DNA from: Thalassovita aquimarina
Lineage (GTDB): Bacteria > Pseudomonadota > Alphaproteobacteria > Rhodobacterales > Rhodobacteraceae
Direction: 5' to 3'
Assembly: GCF_018219815.1 (NCBI RefSeq)
Contig: NZ_JADMKU010000005.1
Span: forward strand, 124,001-188,000
DNA length: 64,000 nucleotides
The notes beneath the pieces are model-generated. The model saw only the letters and a list, made by a program, of their open reading frames with translations. It was not told the origin of the DNA and made no database searches. Position 1 is the first letter of the stretch, and each line of letters begins with the position of its first letter. Shown piece by piece: positions 8,608 to 16,056 of this stretch. A program made the translations under genes and the position numbers.

Positions 8608-8682
8608 CGAATTTCCTTTTTTCTGCCCGACCTTTCTAGCACGTCGCGAAGCGATAGCCAGCCCAGCCGGATCAGATCGCGC

Positions 8683-8710
8683 TTGCCTCGTGGGGACGAT
8701 CGCGTATCCT
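8683..8710 (+). promoter_or_regulatory. promoter of the 81-aa gene, probably giving a leaderless mRNA
   Basis: TTGCCT (8683-8688), a 16-bp spacer, and TATCCT (8705-8710), then only six bases to the ATG at 8717. No Shine-Dalgarno sequence can fit, so the transcript should begin at or next to the start codon. Confidence 0.55.
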
Positions 8711-8716
8711 CGAGAC

Positions 8717-8962
8717 ATGTTTACAATCGAACACGATTTCGACGCCACTGTCGTCACCCTGATCGATGAGGGCGAAGCGCCTTTGCAGGAAGACGTCACC
8801 ATCAACGCATTCGAAGACTGCGTGACGCTCGAACAATACGATGCACGGCTGGACAAGGTGCAGAAAATCACCTTTTCGCTGTCGCAGTTGCAGGAACTGG
8901 CGGCGGCGCTCGACCTGCCGGAAGGGGTGTACAAGCTGCGCCCGGTGGAGCAGCCGGATTAG
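8717..8962 (+). CDS. conserved hypothetical protein, 81 aa
   Basis: I do not recognise a named family. The product is small and acidic (MFTIEHDFDATVVTLIDEG at the start) and looks like a compact alpha/beta protein with a helical stretch SLSQLQELAAALDLPEG near the C-terminus. It has no cysteine pair, signal peptide or membrane helix. Coding is supported by codon usage like the neighbours and by the promoter placed directly before the ATG. It lies between a divergent M48 lipoprotein gene and a convergent DUF167 gene. Its stop TAG overlaps the reverse-strand TAA of that gene within four bases (8959-8962). Confidence 0.75.
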   Translation: MFTIEHDFDATVVTLIDEGEAPLQEDVTINAFEDCVTLEQYDARLDKVQKITFSLSQLQELAAALDLPEGVYKLRPVEQPD

Positions 8963-9213
8963 TCGACCCGGAACACCTTGTCGCGCGCGGTCTGCCCACG
9001 CACCAGCACCAGCCGCGACTTGGCGATCCCCATCGCCTTGGCCAGCAGCTTCTGAACCGCCGCGTTGGCCTTGCCGTCCTCGGGCACGGTGGTGACATAG
9101 ACCCGCAGCTGATCCTCTTCGACGGTGATCTTGTTGCGCGACGCCTTCGGCGTCACCCGCACCGCGATTTCGCGTCCCTCCACCGCCAGATGGCTGAGAT
9201 CGTCCTTTGCCAT
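8959..9213 (-). CDS. DUF167 (YggU) family protein
   Basis: An 84-aa member of the YggU/DUF167 family of small conserved proteins with unknown biochemical role. The signature is seen in IAVRVTPKASRNKI (about 15-28), EDGKANAAVQKLLAKAMG (45-62) and RLVLVRGQTARDKVF. ATG 9213 gives the usual length; the frame upstream is antisense to the intergenic region. It is convergent with the 81-aa gene and overlaps its stop by four bases, and divergent from the deacetylase gene 109 bp away. Confidence 0.87.
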   Translation of the reverse strand: MAKDDLSHLAVEGREIAVRVTPKASRNKITVEEDQLRVYVTTVPEDGKANAAVQKLLAKAMGIAKSRLVLVRGQTARDKVFRVD

Positions 9214-9322
9214 GCCGTCTTTCCCTTCAGATCCGCGGCGCAGCATACCGGGTTTCAACGGCATGGACATCCCCGATTGCGCCCCGGATAGTGGCCGCAA
9301 CGAACACCAAGGGAGGCGATGA

Positions 9323-10429
9323 ATGCGCACGGGATTTTTCTGGGATGAACGATGTTTCTGGCATGCTGGCGGCGATTACGCGGTGACCTTTCCGCTGGGC
9401 GGGCATGTGCAGCCGCTGGCCGCCGGCGGGCTGGCCGAGAATCCCGAAACCAAGCGGCGGCTGAAGAACCTGATGGACGTGACCGGCCTGACGGACGAAT
9501 TGGAGATGCGCCACGCCCCCGCCGCCAGCTGGGAAGACCTGGCCCGCGTCCACCCGGAAGAGTTCCTGCGCAAGTTCAAGGACGTGTCCGATCAGGACGG
9601 CGGCGAACTGGGCCTGCGCACCCCGTTCCTGCAAGGCGGCTTCGAAATCGCGGCGCTGTCTGCGGGGCTGGCCAAGGCGGCGCTGTTCGACGTGCTGCGG
9701 GGCGATCTGGACAACGCCTATGCGCTGTCGCGCCCGCCCGGGCATCACTGCCTGCCGGACTGGCCGAACGGATTCTGTCTGCTCAACAATATCGGCATCG
9801 CGATCGAGGCCGCCAAGGCCGCCGGTCTGGCGCAGCGTTTCGCGGTGGTGGACTGGGACGTGCATCACGGCAACGGCACCGAGGCGGTGTTCCTCGACCG
9901 TGACGACGTACTGACGATTTCCATTCACCAGGAACACAACTACCCGCTCGACACCGGCGAGATCGAACAGACCGGGACCGGCAAGGGCGAAGGGTTCAAC
10001 ATGAACATCCCGCTGCCGCCGGGTGTCGGGCATGTCGGGTATCTTGAAACGATGGAGCGGATCGTGCTGCCCGCGCTTGCCCGGTTCAAACCCGACGTGA
10101 TCATCATCGCCTGCGGCTTCGACGCCAGCATCTATGACGAACTGGCACGGATGATGTGCACCCCCGAAACCTATCGCGAAATGACCCGGCAGGTAAAACA
10201 GGCAGCCGACGAGCTGTGCGATGGCAAGCTGGTGATGGTGCACGAGGGCGGTTATTCCCAAGTCTATGTCCCGTTCTGCGGCCACGCCACGCTGGAGGAA
10301 CTGTCCGGCAGCGCCATCCGCGCCGAGGACCCGATGGCCGAAACCGTCAGGATCCGGCAGCCGAATGCCCGGTTCGATGCCTTCATCAGTGGCTTGATCG
10401 GCGAAATGGCCGACACCCTGCTGGGCTAG
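9323..10429 (+). CDS. class II histone deacetylase family amidohydrolase
   Basis: A 368-aa zinc amidohydrolase of the arginase/deacetylase fold. Active-site features are RPPGHHC (137-143, general-base His pair), WDVHHGNGTE (178-187, zinc ligands Asp179 and His181) and ACGFDAS (about 258-264, the third zinc Asp). In bacteria such enzymes remove acetyl groups from polyamines, proteins or small amides such as acetoin-related substrates; the substrate here is unknown. A GGGAGG site eight bases upstream supports ATG 9323. Downstream come two other small-molecule enzymes in the same direction, but the 110-bp gap gives no proof of an operon. Confidence 0.88.
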   Translation: MRTGFFWDERCFWHAGGDYAVTFPLGGHVQPLAAGGLAENPETKRRLKNLMDVTGLTDELEMRHAPAASWEDLARVHPEEFLRKFKDVSDQDGGELGLRTPFLQGGFEIAALSAGLAKAALFDVLRGDLDNAYALSRPPGHHCLPDWPNGFCLLNNIGIAIEAAKAAGLAQRFAVVDWDVHHGNGTEAVFLDRDDVLTISIHQEHNYPLDTGEIEQTGTGKGEGFNMNIPLPPGVGHVGYLETMERIVLPALARFKPDVIIIACGFDASIYDELARMMCTPETYREMTRQVKQAADELCDGKLVMVHEGGYSQVYVPFCGHATLEELSGSAIRAEDPMAETVRIRQPNARFDAFISGLIGEMADTLLG

Positions 10430-10539
10430 GGAACGGTCCACCGCAGGACGCCTCAGGCGATCCGTGCTATGCTTTTCAAGGGCGCGCGCGCAAGCGCCGC
10501 CCGGCACGGATTTACGCGATTTGAAGCGAGGGTGTTGAA

Positions 10540-11142
10540 ATGGCCGAAATCGATTTCTGGTATTCAATCGGAAGCACGTACAGCTATCTCACCGTCATGC
10601 GCCTGCCGGAAGTCGCGCTGGCAACCGGCACGACCTTCCGCTGGCGGCCGTTCGACGTGCGCCACATCATGATCGAACAGAACAACGTCCCGTTCCGGGA
10701 CAAGCCGGTGAAAGCCGCCTATATGTGGCGCGACATCGAACGCCGCGCCAAAACCTACGGGCTGGCGCCGAAAGTCCCCGCCCCCTACCCCTTGGCCGAA
10801 CTTGTTCTGGCCAACCAGGTCGCGATTGTCGGGGCCGAAGAAGGATGGGTCGAAGACTATACCCGCGCCACCTACCGACGCTGGTTCGAGGCCGGCCAAC
10901 CCGCCGGCGAAGATCCCAACCTATCAGACAGCCTGAAGGAAATCGGGCAAGACCCGGACCGCGTCCTGCGGGAGGCGAAATCCGACCGCATCGTCGGCGC
11001 ACTTGCCAAGGCAACCGAGGAGGCGCAAACGCTCGGCATTTTCGGCGCGCCGAGCTTCGCTGTCGGGCGGGAAATATTCTGGGGCGATGACAGGCTCGAT
11101 GACGCCATCGCATGGGCGCAGCGGGGCGCGACGCCCGAATAG
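10540..11142 (+). CDS. DsbA-fold 2-hydroxychromene-2-carboxylate isomerase family protein
   Basis: A 200-aa thioredoxin-fold protein of the HCCA isomerase/kappa-class GST group. The N-terminal FWYSIGSTYSYL (6-17) replaces the redox CxxC of DsbA with the serine-containing glutathione site used by this family, and the C-terminal GIFGAPSFAVG (about 165-175) holds the cis-proline. No signal peptide is present, so it is cytoplasmic and glutathione-dependent rather than an oxidative folding enzyme. HCCA isomerase acts in naphthalene breakdown, but no aromatic-degradation genes lie nearby, so the true substrate is unknown. ATG 10540 follows GCGAGGGTG. Confidence 0.83.
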   Translation: MAEIDFWYSIGSTYSYLTVMRLPEVALATGTTFRWRPFDVRHIMIEQNNVPFRDKPVKAAYMWRDIERRAKTYGLAPKVPAPYPLAELVLANQVAIVGAEEGWVEDYTRATYRRWFEAGQPAGEDPNLSDSLKEIGQDPDRVLREAKSDRIVGALAKATEEAQTLGIFGAPSFAVGREIFWGDDRLDDAIAWAQRGATPE

Positions 11143-11212
11143 TCCGACTGATGGCTTGACCTGTCGCGGCGCAGCGCCGACATAAGGCACGACCGCAACA
11201 GGAACGAAATCC

Positions 11213-11791
11213 ATGCCTGAAAAGAACCAAGCCGCCCTCGATTTCCTTCTCAGCCGCCGGTCGCGCCCGGCCAAGACGCTGACCGGCCCGGTGCCGACGC
11301 GGGACGAGCTGATGCCGATCCTGACCGCCGCCGCGCGCACCCCCGATCATGGCAAGCTGGAACCCTGGCGTTTCATAGTGCTGGAAAAACCCGCGCTGAC
11401 CCGGCTCGCCGGCATCGCGCAGGCGCGGGGTGAAGCGCTCGGCCTGGAAGAGGACCGGGTCGCCAAGGGGGTGAACCAGTTCGCCACCGGCAACCTTGCT
11501 GTCGCCGTCATCGAGATCATCAAGCCCAATGACAAAGTGCCAGCGCTGGAGCTGAGCTATTCCGCCGGTGCCGCCTGCCTGGCGATGCTGAACGCCGCGT
11601 TGGCCTCGGGCTGGGGCGCGAACTGGCTGTCTGGCTGGCCCAGCCACGACCGCAGCTTCATGACGCAAGCATTGAATCTGGCCGATAACGAACGCATCGC
11701 CGGCTTCATCCATATCGGCACCGAAACCGCCACGCCGCCCGAACGCCCGCGCCCGGACCTGGAGAAGATCACCCAATGGCTATCGGAATAA
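11213..11791 (+). CDS. nitroreductase family protein (YdjA-like)
   Basis: A 192-aa FMN-dependent oxidoreductase. The N-terminal LLSRRSRPAKTL (12-23) binds FMN phosphate, AARTPDHGKLEPWRF (42-56) matches the YdjA group, and the middle block SAGAACLAMLNAALASGWGANWLSG is cut here as two parts: SAGAACLAMLNAALA and GWGANWLSG, the second FMN loop. C-terminal GFIHIGTE is conserved. It is a minimal nitroreductase that works as a dimer with NAD(P)H; the physiological acceptor is unknown. Its last 16 bases overlap the start of the EI24 gene, so the two are translationally coupled. Confidence 0.88.
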   Translation: MPEKNQAALDFLLSRRSRPAKTLTGPVPTRDELMPILTAAARTPDHGKLEPWRFIVLEKPALTRLAGIAQARGEALGLEEDRVAKGVNQFATGNLAVAVIEIIKPNDKVPALELSYSAGAACLAMLNAALASGWGANWLSGWPSHDRSFMTQALNLADNERIAGFIHIGTETATPPERPRPDLEKITQWLSE

Positions 11792-12516
11792 TCTTTTCGT
11801 CCTTCTTCTCGGCCCTCGGACAGATCGGCGATCGCCGCTTCCGCCGGGTTCTGATGTTGGGGATCGTGCTGACATTCGCGCTGCTGGTCGCGGTTTTCGC
11901 CGGTTTGCTGTGGCTCCTGCAGGCCACCGTCGGGGACCAGGCCGTGATCCCGCTGATCGGCGAAGTGACCTGGCTCGACGACCTGCTCAGCTGGTCGAGC
12001 TTTTTCGTGATGATCGGGCTGTCGGTGTTCCTGATGGTGCCGGTGGCGTCGGCCATCACCTCGATGTTCCTCGACGAGGTGGCGCAGGCGGTCGAGGACC
12101 GGCATTACCCGCAGCTGCCCGCCGCGCACAATGTCGGTTTCTTCGAAGCGGTCAAGGATACCGTGAACTTCCTCGGCATCATCATCGCAGCCAACATCCT
12201 GGCGCTGGTTCTCTACGCGATCCTGCCTGTCGGGGCGCTGTTCATCTTTTGGGGTCTGAACGGGTATCTTCTGGGGATGGAATATTTCACCCTCGCCGCG
12301 ATCCGCCGGGTCGGCCGGATCGAGGCGAAGGCGCTGCGCAAGCGGCACCGGCTGACCATCTGGACCGCCGGCACCCTGATGGCGGTGCCGCTATCGGTGC
12401 CGCTGCTGAACCTGCTGATCCCGATCCTGGGCGCGGCGACCTTCACCCATATCTATCACAAGCTCACAGCTCGGGCGTCGACATCCGGTGGAACCAGTCG
12501 ATATCGCGCAGGGTGA
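11776..12516 (+). CDS. EI24 domain membrane protein (CysZ-like)
   Basis: A 246-aa integral-membrane protein of the EI24/CysZ family. Hydrophobic segments are seen at about residues 25-50, 78-100, 130-165 and 200-225. Family features include SFFVMIGLSVFLMVPVAS and GYLLGMEYFTLAAIRR, the latter cut from the third segment. CysZ imports sulfate in enterobacteria, while many EI24 proteins have no known substrate; sat-cysC lies 28 kb away, too far to assign this role. It starts inside the nitroreductase gene. Its 3' end overlaps the convergent DUF1467 gene by 53 bp. Confidence 0.85.
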   Translation: MAIGIIFSSFFSALGQIGDRRFRRVLMLGIVLTFALLVAVFAGLLWLLQATVGDQAVIPLIGEVTWLDDLLSWSSFFVMIGLSVFLMVPVASAITSMFLDEVAQAVEDRHYPQLPAAHNVGFFEAVKDTVNFLGIIIAANILALVLYAILPVGALFIFWGLNGYLLGMEYFTLAAIRRVGRIEAKALRKRHRLTIWTAGTLMAVPLSVPLLNLLIPILGAATFTHIYHKLTARASTSGGTSRYRAG

Positions 12517-12742
12517 TGATCCCGCTCAGGATGATTCCGGCGATGACGCACCACAGGATGATGGCGATGATCGTCGTGATGATCGCCTTTTTCTTCAGGT
12601 TATGTTCATAGGGGGCTCCCGCATGGGTGCCCGGAACGATGTCGCCGACGTCGCCCTGGGTTTTCAGGCGCAGCGGCAGCACGATGAAAAAGGTCATGAA
12701 CCAGATCACCGCGAACAGGACGATAGCGGAGGTGGGCCCCAT
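12464..12742 (-). CDS. DUF1467 family membrane protein
   Basis: A 92-aa protein with two membrane helices: about residues 5-24 (IVLFAVIWFMTFFIVLPL) and 53-74. Between them is a conserved segment with TQGDVGDIVPGTHAGAP, the recognisable part of DUF1467. Function is unknown. It follows the methylmalonyl-CoA epimerase gene with a one-base TGATG-type stop/start overlap, so the pair is translationally coupled. It overlaps the convergent EI24 gene by 53 bp. Confidence 0.87.
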   Translation of the reverse strand: MGPTSAIVLFAVIWFMTFFIVLPLRLKTQGDVGDIVPGTHAGAPYEHNLKKKAIITTIIAIILWCVIAGIILSGIITLRDIDWFHRMSTPEL

Positions 12743-13146
12743 CAGACCTGCTCCAACTCGACGAGGCAGCCGTTGAAATCCTTCGGATGCAGGAACAACA
12801 CCGGCTTGCCGTGGGCGCCGATCTTGGGTTCGCCGTTGCCCAGAACGCGGGCGCCGGTTTCCTTCAGGTGATCGCGGGCCGCGATGATGTCGTCGACTTC
12901 ATAGCAGACGTGGTGAATGCCCCCCGCCGGATTCTTTTCCAGGAACCCGTTGATCGGGCTGTCGTCGCCCAGCGGGTAAAGCAGTTCGATCTTGGTGTTG
13001 GGCAATTCGATGAACACCACGGTGACGCCGTGATCGGGTTCGTCCTGCGGTTCCCCGACCTTGGCGCCCAAGGCGTTGCGGTATTGCTCCGACGCCGCTT
13101 CCAGGTCCGGAACGGCGATGGCGACATGGTTCAGGCGGCCAATCAT
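12742..13146 (-). CDS. mce: methylmalonyl-CoA epimerase
   Basis: Interconverts (2R)- and (2S)-methylmalonyl-CoA, linking propionyl-CoA carboxylation and the ethylmalonyl-CoA pathway to methylmalonyl-CoA mutase and succinyl-CoA. The 134-aa glyoxalase-fold protein has LNHVAIAVPDLEAA (5-18, metal His7), IELLYPLGDDSPI (about 53-65), GGIHHVCYEV (74-83, metal His) and a C-terminal NGCLVELEQV with the metal Glu. Length is standard. ATG 13146 follows GAGGAGACCCCGAA, a good ribosome site. It is the first gene of a pair with the DUF1467 gene. mcd at 59.5 kb belongs to the same pathway. Confidence 0.92.
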   Translation of the reverse strand: MIGRLNHVAIAVPDLEAASEQYRNALGAKVGEPQDEPDHGVTVVFIELPNTKIELLYPLGDDSPINGFLEKNPAGGIHHVCYEVDDIIAARDHLKETGARVLGNGEPKIGAHGKPVLFLHPKDFNGCLVELEQV

Positions 13147-13301
13147 TTCGGGGTCTCCTCTCGGTCAATGCTTGCAGCCCTTATGCGGGCTGCCGCGCCA
13201 CGACGCAAGCGTCAGGCGGCCGCAGAGGGACCCGCCCGTTAACGCAGCCTTAGCCGACGCAGCGTCATTCTGATCCGCCTTTCCGCACGGAGGACTGCAG
13301 A

Positions 13302-14030
13302 ATGGACGACCGCGATCTTTTCCAATCGGCCAGCTTTCCCAATCCTGTCCGGCCTCTTCTGGGGTTGACGCTTCTGGCGGTCGAGGACAGCCGCTACGCC
13401 CGCGACGCGTTGCGGCTGATGGCGCAGCGCAGCGGTGCGCGGATTCGAACGGCTGACGGCCTGGCGGCGGCGGGGCGGCATCTGGATCTCTACCGCCCCT
13501 CGGTGATCATCGTCGATCTGGGCCTGCCAGATGGTGACGGAACGCAGCTGATCGCCCGGCTGCACCGGGCCAGTCCCCGCATTGGCATCATCCTCGGCAC
13601 CAGCGGCGACGACACGGCGGACGGAACGGCGATCAAGGCCGGGGCCGACGGGTTCCTGCCCAAGCCGGTGACCAGCCTGGCGAATTTCCAGGAACTGATC
13701 CTGTCGCACCTGCCTGAACCCAGCCGCCCGATGGTCCCGCGCATCGTCAATGACGACGTGATCCGGCCCGACATGCTGAGCTATCGCGAAGACCTGATCC
13801 GTGTCGCCGACCTGCTGCGGAACGCCCCCGAGGGCAAGGGGCTGGACTACCTCGCCCAGTTCCTCACCGGCGTCGCCCGCAGCGCCGGCGATCACGCGCT
13901 GCAATTGGCGGGCGAGGCGTTGACCATCGCCCGGATGCAACGCCGGGCCTGCCGCGCCCAGCTGGCGCAGATCGCCGGGCTGGTGCAGGACCGACTGAAC
14001 GGCACGACTGGGTCAGAGCCCCGGGTCTGA
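13302..14030 (+). CDS. response regulator receiver protein without a DNA-binding domain
   Basis: A 242-aa protein with a CheY-like receiver domain at about residues 20-140: acidic pocket VEDSRYARD, phosphoacceptor Asp in VIIVDLGLPDGDG (about 68-80, Asp72), conserved Thr/Ser in LGTSGDD and Lys in FLPKPV. The C-terminal ~100 residues are helical (SYREDLIRVADLLRNAPEGK and ALTIARMQRRACRA) and look like a four-helix bundle, but I see no HPt histidine motif. It may be a phosphorelay partner or sink. GGAGGA eight bases before ATG 13302 supports the start. No histidine kinase is adjacent. Its last 18 bases overlap the convergent GNAT gene. Confidence 0.82.
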   Translation: MDDRDLFQSASFPNPVRPLLGLTLLAVEDSRYARDALRLMAQRSGARIRTADGLAAAGRHLDLYRPSVIIVDLGLPDGDGTQLIARLHRASPRIGIILGTSGDDTADGTAIKAGADGFLPKPVTSLANFQELILSHLPEPSRPMVPRIVNDDVIRPDMLSYREDLIRVADLLRNAPEGKGLDYLAQFLTGVARSAGDHALQLAGEALTIARMQRRACRAQLAQIAGLVQDRLNGTTGSEPRV

Positions 14031-14726
14031 CGCGACCCGGACCAGCGCGGTCAGGTCGCTCAGGCTTTCGACCTGCCGCCCATCGGCGTCGAAATTGCCC
14101 GGCGACAGCCAGACCCGGAACGCTTCGGCCAAAGCCGGCCAATCCTTGTCGGTTGCAGAGAACCACGCGGTGTCGCGGTTGCGGCCCTTGACGATCATGT
14201 GCTGGCGGAACACGCCCTCGAAGCTCAATCCCAGCCGCTGCGCCGCGCGGCGCGATCCCATGTTGCGGGCGTCGCATTTCCATTCGAACCGGCGATAGCC
14301 GTTGTCGAACGCCCATTGCATCATCAAGAAAAACGCTTCAGTGGCGGCGCGGGTTTTCTGCAGCGACGGCGACAGGTTGATATGGCCCAGTTCGATCACC
14401 CCCATCGCCGGGGTGATCCGCAGGAAGCTGGCGACGCCGCCGAACGCGGCCGCCTCGACATCCTGGATCGCATAGAACAGCGGATCGTCGCCCGCCTCCA
14501 TCTCCCGCACCCAGCGGTGATAGGCCGCCGCCGAATGGAACGGGCCGTAGCCCATGTAATCCCACACCGCGTCATGGTCTTCGAAGGCGCGGAACAACAG
14601 TGCCGCGTGCCGCTCCGCCGACAGAGGTTCCAGCCGCGCATAGCGTCCTTCAAGCACCGTACCCAACGGCGCCGGGCAGGGTTTCCAATCCGGGACCGCT
14701 TCGCCCAGTTTGCGCTGTTCGGTCAT
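14013..14726 (-). CDS. GNAT family N-acetyltransferase (RimJ/RimL type)
   Basis: A 237-aa acetyltransferase. It begins with a ~30-residue leader and the motif LEGRYARLEPLSAERH seen in RimL-like proteins. The acetyl-CoA-binding part includes IELGHINLSPSLQKTRAATE (about 115-134) and RFEWKCDARNMGSRRAAQRL (143-162), ending in GLSFEGVFRQHMIVKGRNRD. These all match the group that acetylates protein N-termini or small amines. The target is unknown. ATG 14726 follows GGAAAGAGGAACACG, a clear ribosome site. It is convergent with the response regulator gene. Confidence 0.88.
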   Translation of the reverse strand: MTEQRKLGEAVPDWKPCPAPLGTVLEGRYARLEPLSAERHAALLFRAFEDHDAVWDYMGYGPFHSAAAYHRWVREMEAGDDPLFYAIQDVEAAAFGGVASFLRITPAMGVIELGHINLSPSLQKTRAATEAFFLMMQWAFDNGYRRFEWKCDARNMGSRRAAQRLGLSFEGVFRQHMIVKGRNRDTAWFSATDKDWPALAEAFRVWLSPGNFDADGRQVESLSDLTALVRVASDPGL

Positions 14727-14795
14727 GTCGTGTTCCTCTTTCCAGCCGGGGCGACGCTAGCGCGAGACCGAAGCGAAAGAAAAGAGATCATTCCA

Positions 14796-16046
14796 CTATC
14801 GCAGCAGCTTCGGATCGCTCCCCATGTCGAGCCCCGGGAACACCGCCTGTTCGACCACCGCCCGGTCCAACCCAAACAGCCCGCGCATCGCCCAGCCGGC
14901 ATAGGCTCGCACGTCGCCGGTCGGCATCAGGTCGCGGCGCTGATAAAGATCGGCCTCGGCCAGGCCCGGCCACTGTCCGTAAACACGGCCGCCACGCACC
15001 GCGCCGCCGGCCAGCAGCATCGCGCCGCCGGTACCGTGATCTGTGCCCTTGGTCCCGTTTTCCCTCACCGTGCGGCCGAATTCGGTCATCGCCAGAACCG
15101 CGGTCTTCTTCCAATGCGGGCCCAGTTCCGCCTTCAGGGTTAGGATCGCCTGCGCCAGTTGATCCAAGGCTCGCGGCAAGGTCCGTTCCTGGCCATTATG
15201 GGTATCCCAGCCGCCAATCGAAAAAGAGGCGATGCGCGTATCGGCCCGCAGCCGCTTGGCGGTGAACTCGGCGATCAGTTTGATCCCCTTCGGCTTGCCC
15301 TTCGCCTGCCCCTGCGCCGGGGCCGACATTCCGGCCATGCCCTGCATGTCGCCCGTTGCCGCCATCTCCTCTGCCGCCATCGCCTGCATCGATCCCGACA
15401 GCATCTGCGCCTCTGCAAAGGCATCACGGAACAGCGGGTCGTCATGCATTACCAGCTCGGCGAGCCGCGCGCCCTGCGGGCTGAGCTTCAGGGCCACGTC
15501 GGGCGACCAGTTCGCCACCGGGACGTCGCCCGACAGCAGAAGCATGTTGTCATGCCCGATCGCATAGGCGGTTTCGGCCGACATTCCGGGCTGCGTCTGC
15601 AGCAACCGGTTCAGCCAGCCATCGCGCCCCGACGCGGGGCCAAGTGTGACAGTGCCCGCCTCCAGCAGGTCCTGACCGTCGAAATGGCTGCGCTTGTCGC
15701 GATACGGGGTGGAAACCGCGTGGACAAAGCCCAGATCGTTCGCCTGCCACAGCGGGTACAGCGGCGCCAGCGCCGGGTGCAGTGCGAAGTACCCGTCCAG
15801 ATCCAGCGCCCCCGCGTCCGGCCGCAGCGCCAGGGTGCGCCGCAATCCTGCGAGACCCGGGTCGCCATAAGGCTGCACCACGTCGAGCCCATCCATCGCG
15901 CCGCGCAGGATGATCACCACCAGCCGATTGTCCCACGGCGCCGAAGCCAGGCTGACCGGGGTCAGCAGAGGGCTGGCCGCCGCCGAACAGCCCAGGATGG
16001 CGGAACGGGTCAGGAAACCGCGGCGGGTAAACATTGTGTCGCTCAT
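14796..16046 (-). CDS. DUF1501 protein with Tat signal
   Basis: A 416-aa exported protein. The twin-arginine signal TRRGFLTRSAILGCSAA (7-23) predicts folded export to the periplasm. The body belongs to DUF1501, a sulfatase/alkaline-phosphatase-like fold: LVVIILRGAMDGLDVVQPY, HFDGQDLLEAG, GGWDTHNGQ and AMTEFGRTVRENGTKGTDHG are typical, the last giving histidine and aspartate metal ligands. A Met/Gly/Gln-rich insertion near 225-250 (GDMQGMAGMSAPAQGQ) is unusual. It is the second gene of a pair with the DUF1800 gene, ten bases apart, an association conserved widely in bacteria. Function is unproven. Confidence 0.87.
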   Translation of the reverse strand: MSDTMFTRRGFLTRSAILGCSAAASPLLTPVSLASAPWDNRLVVIILRGAMDGLDVVQPYGDPGLAGLRRTLALRPDAGALDLDGYFALHPALAPLYPLWQANDLGFVHAVSTPYRDKRSHFDGQDLLEAGTVTLGPASGRDGWLNRLLQTQPGMSAETAYAIGHDNMLLLSGDVPVANWSPDVALKLSPQGARLAELVMHDDPLFRDAFAEAQMLSGSMQAMAAEEMAATGDMQGMAGMSAPAQGQAKGKPKGIKLIAEFTAKRLRADTRIASFSIGGWDTHNGQERTLPRALDQLAQAILTLKAELGPHWKKTAVLAMTEFGRTVRENGTKGTDHGTGGAMLLAGGAVRGGRVYGQWPGLAEADLYQRRDLMPTGDVRAYAGWAMRGLFGLDRAVVEQAVFPGLDMGSDPKLLR

Positions 16047-16056
16047 CGGTCGGGCC

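Noticed and set aside
13436-13450. GGATTCGAAC, a tRNA T-arm-like sequence
   Set aside because: Lies inside the response regulator coding sequence, with no cloverleaf around it. No tRNA or rRNA was found in the window.
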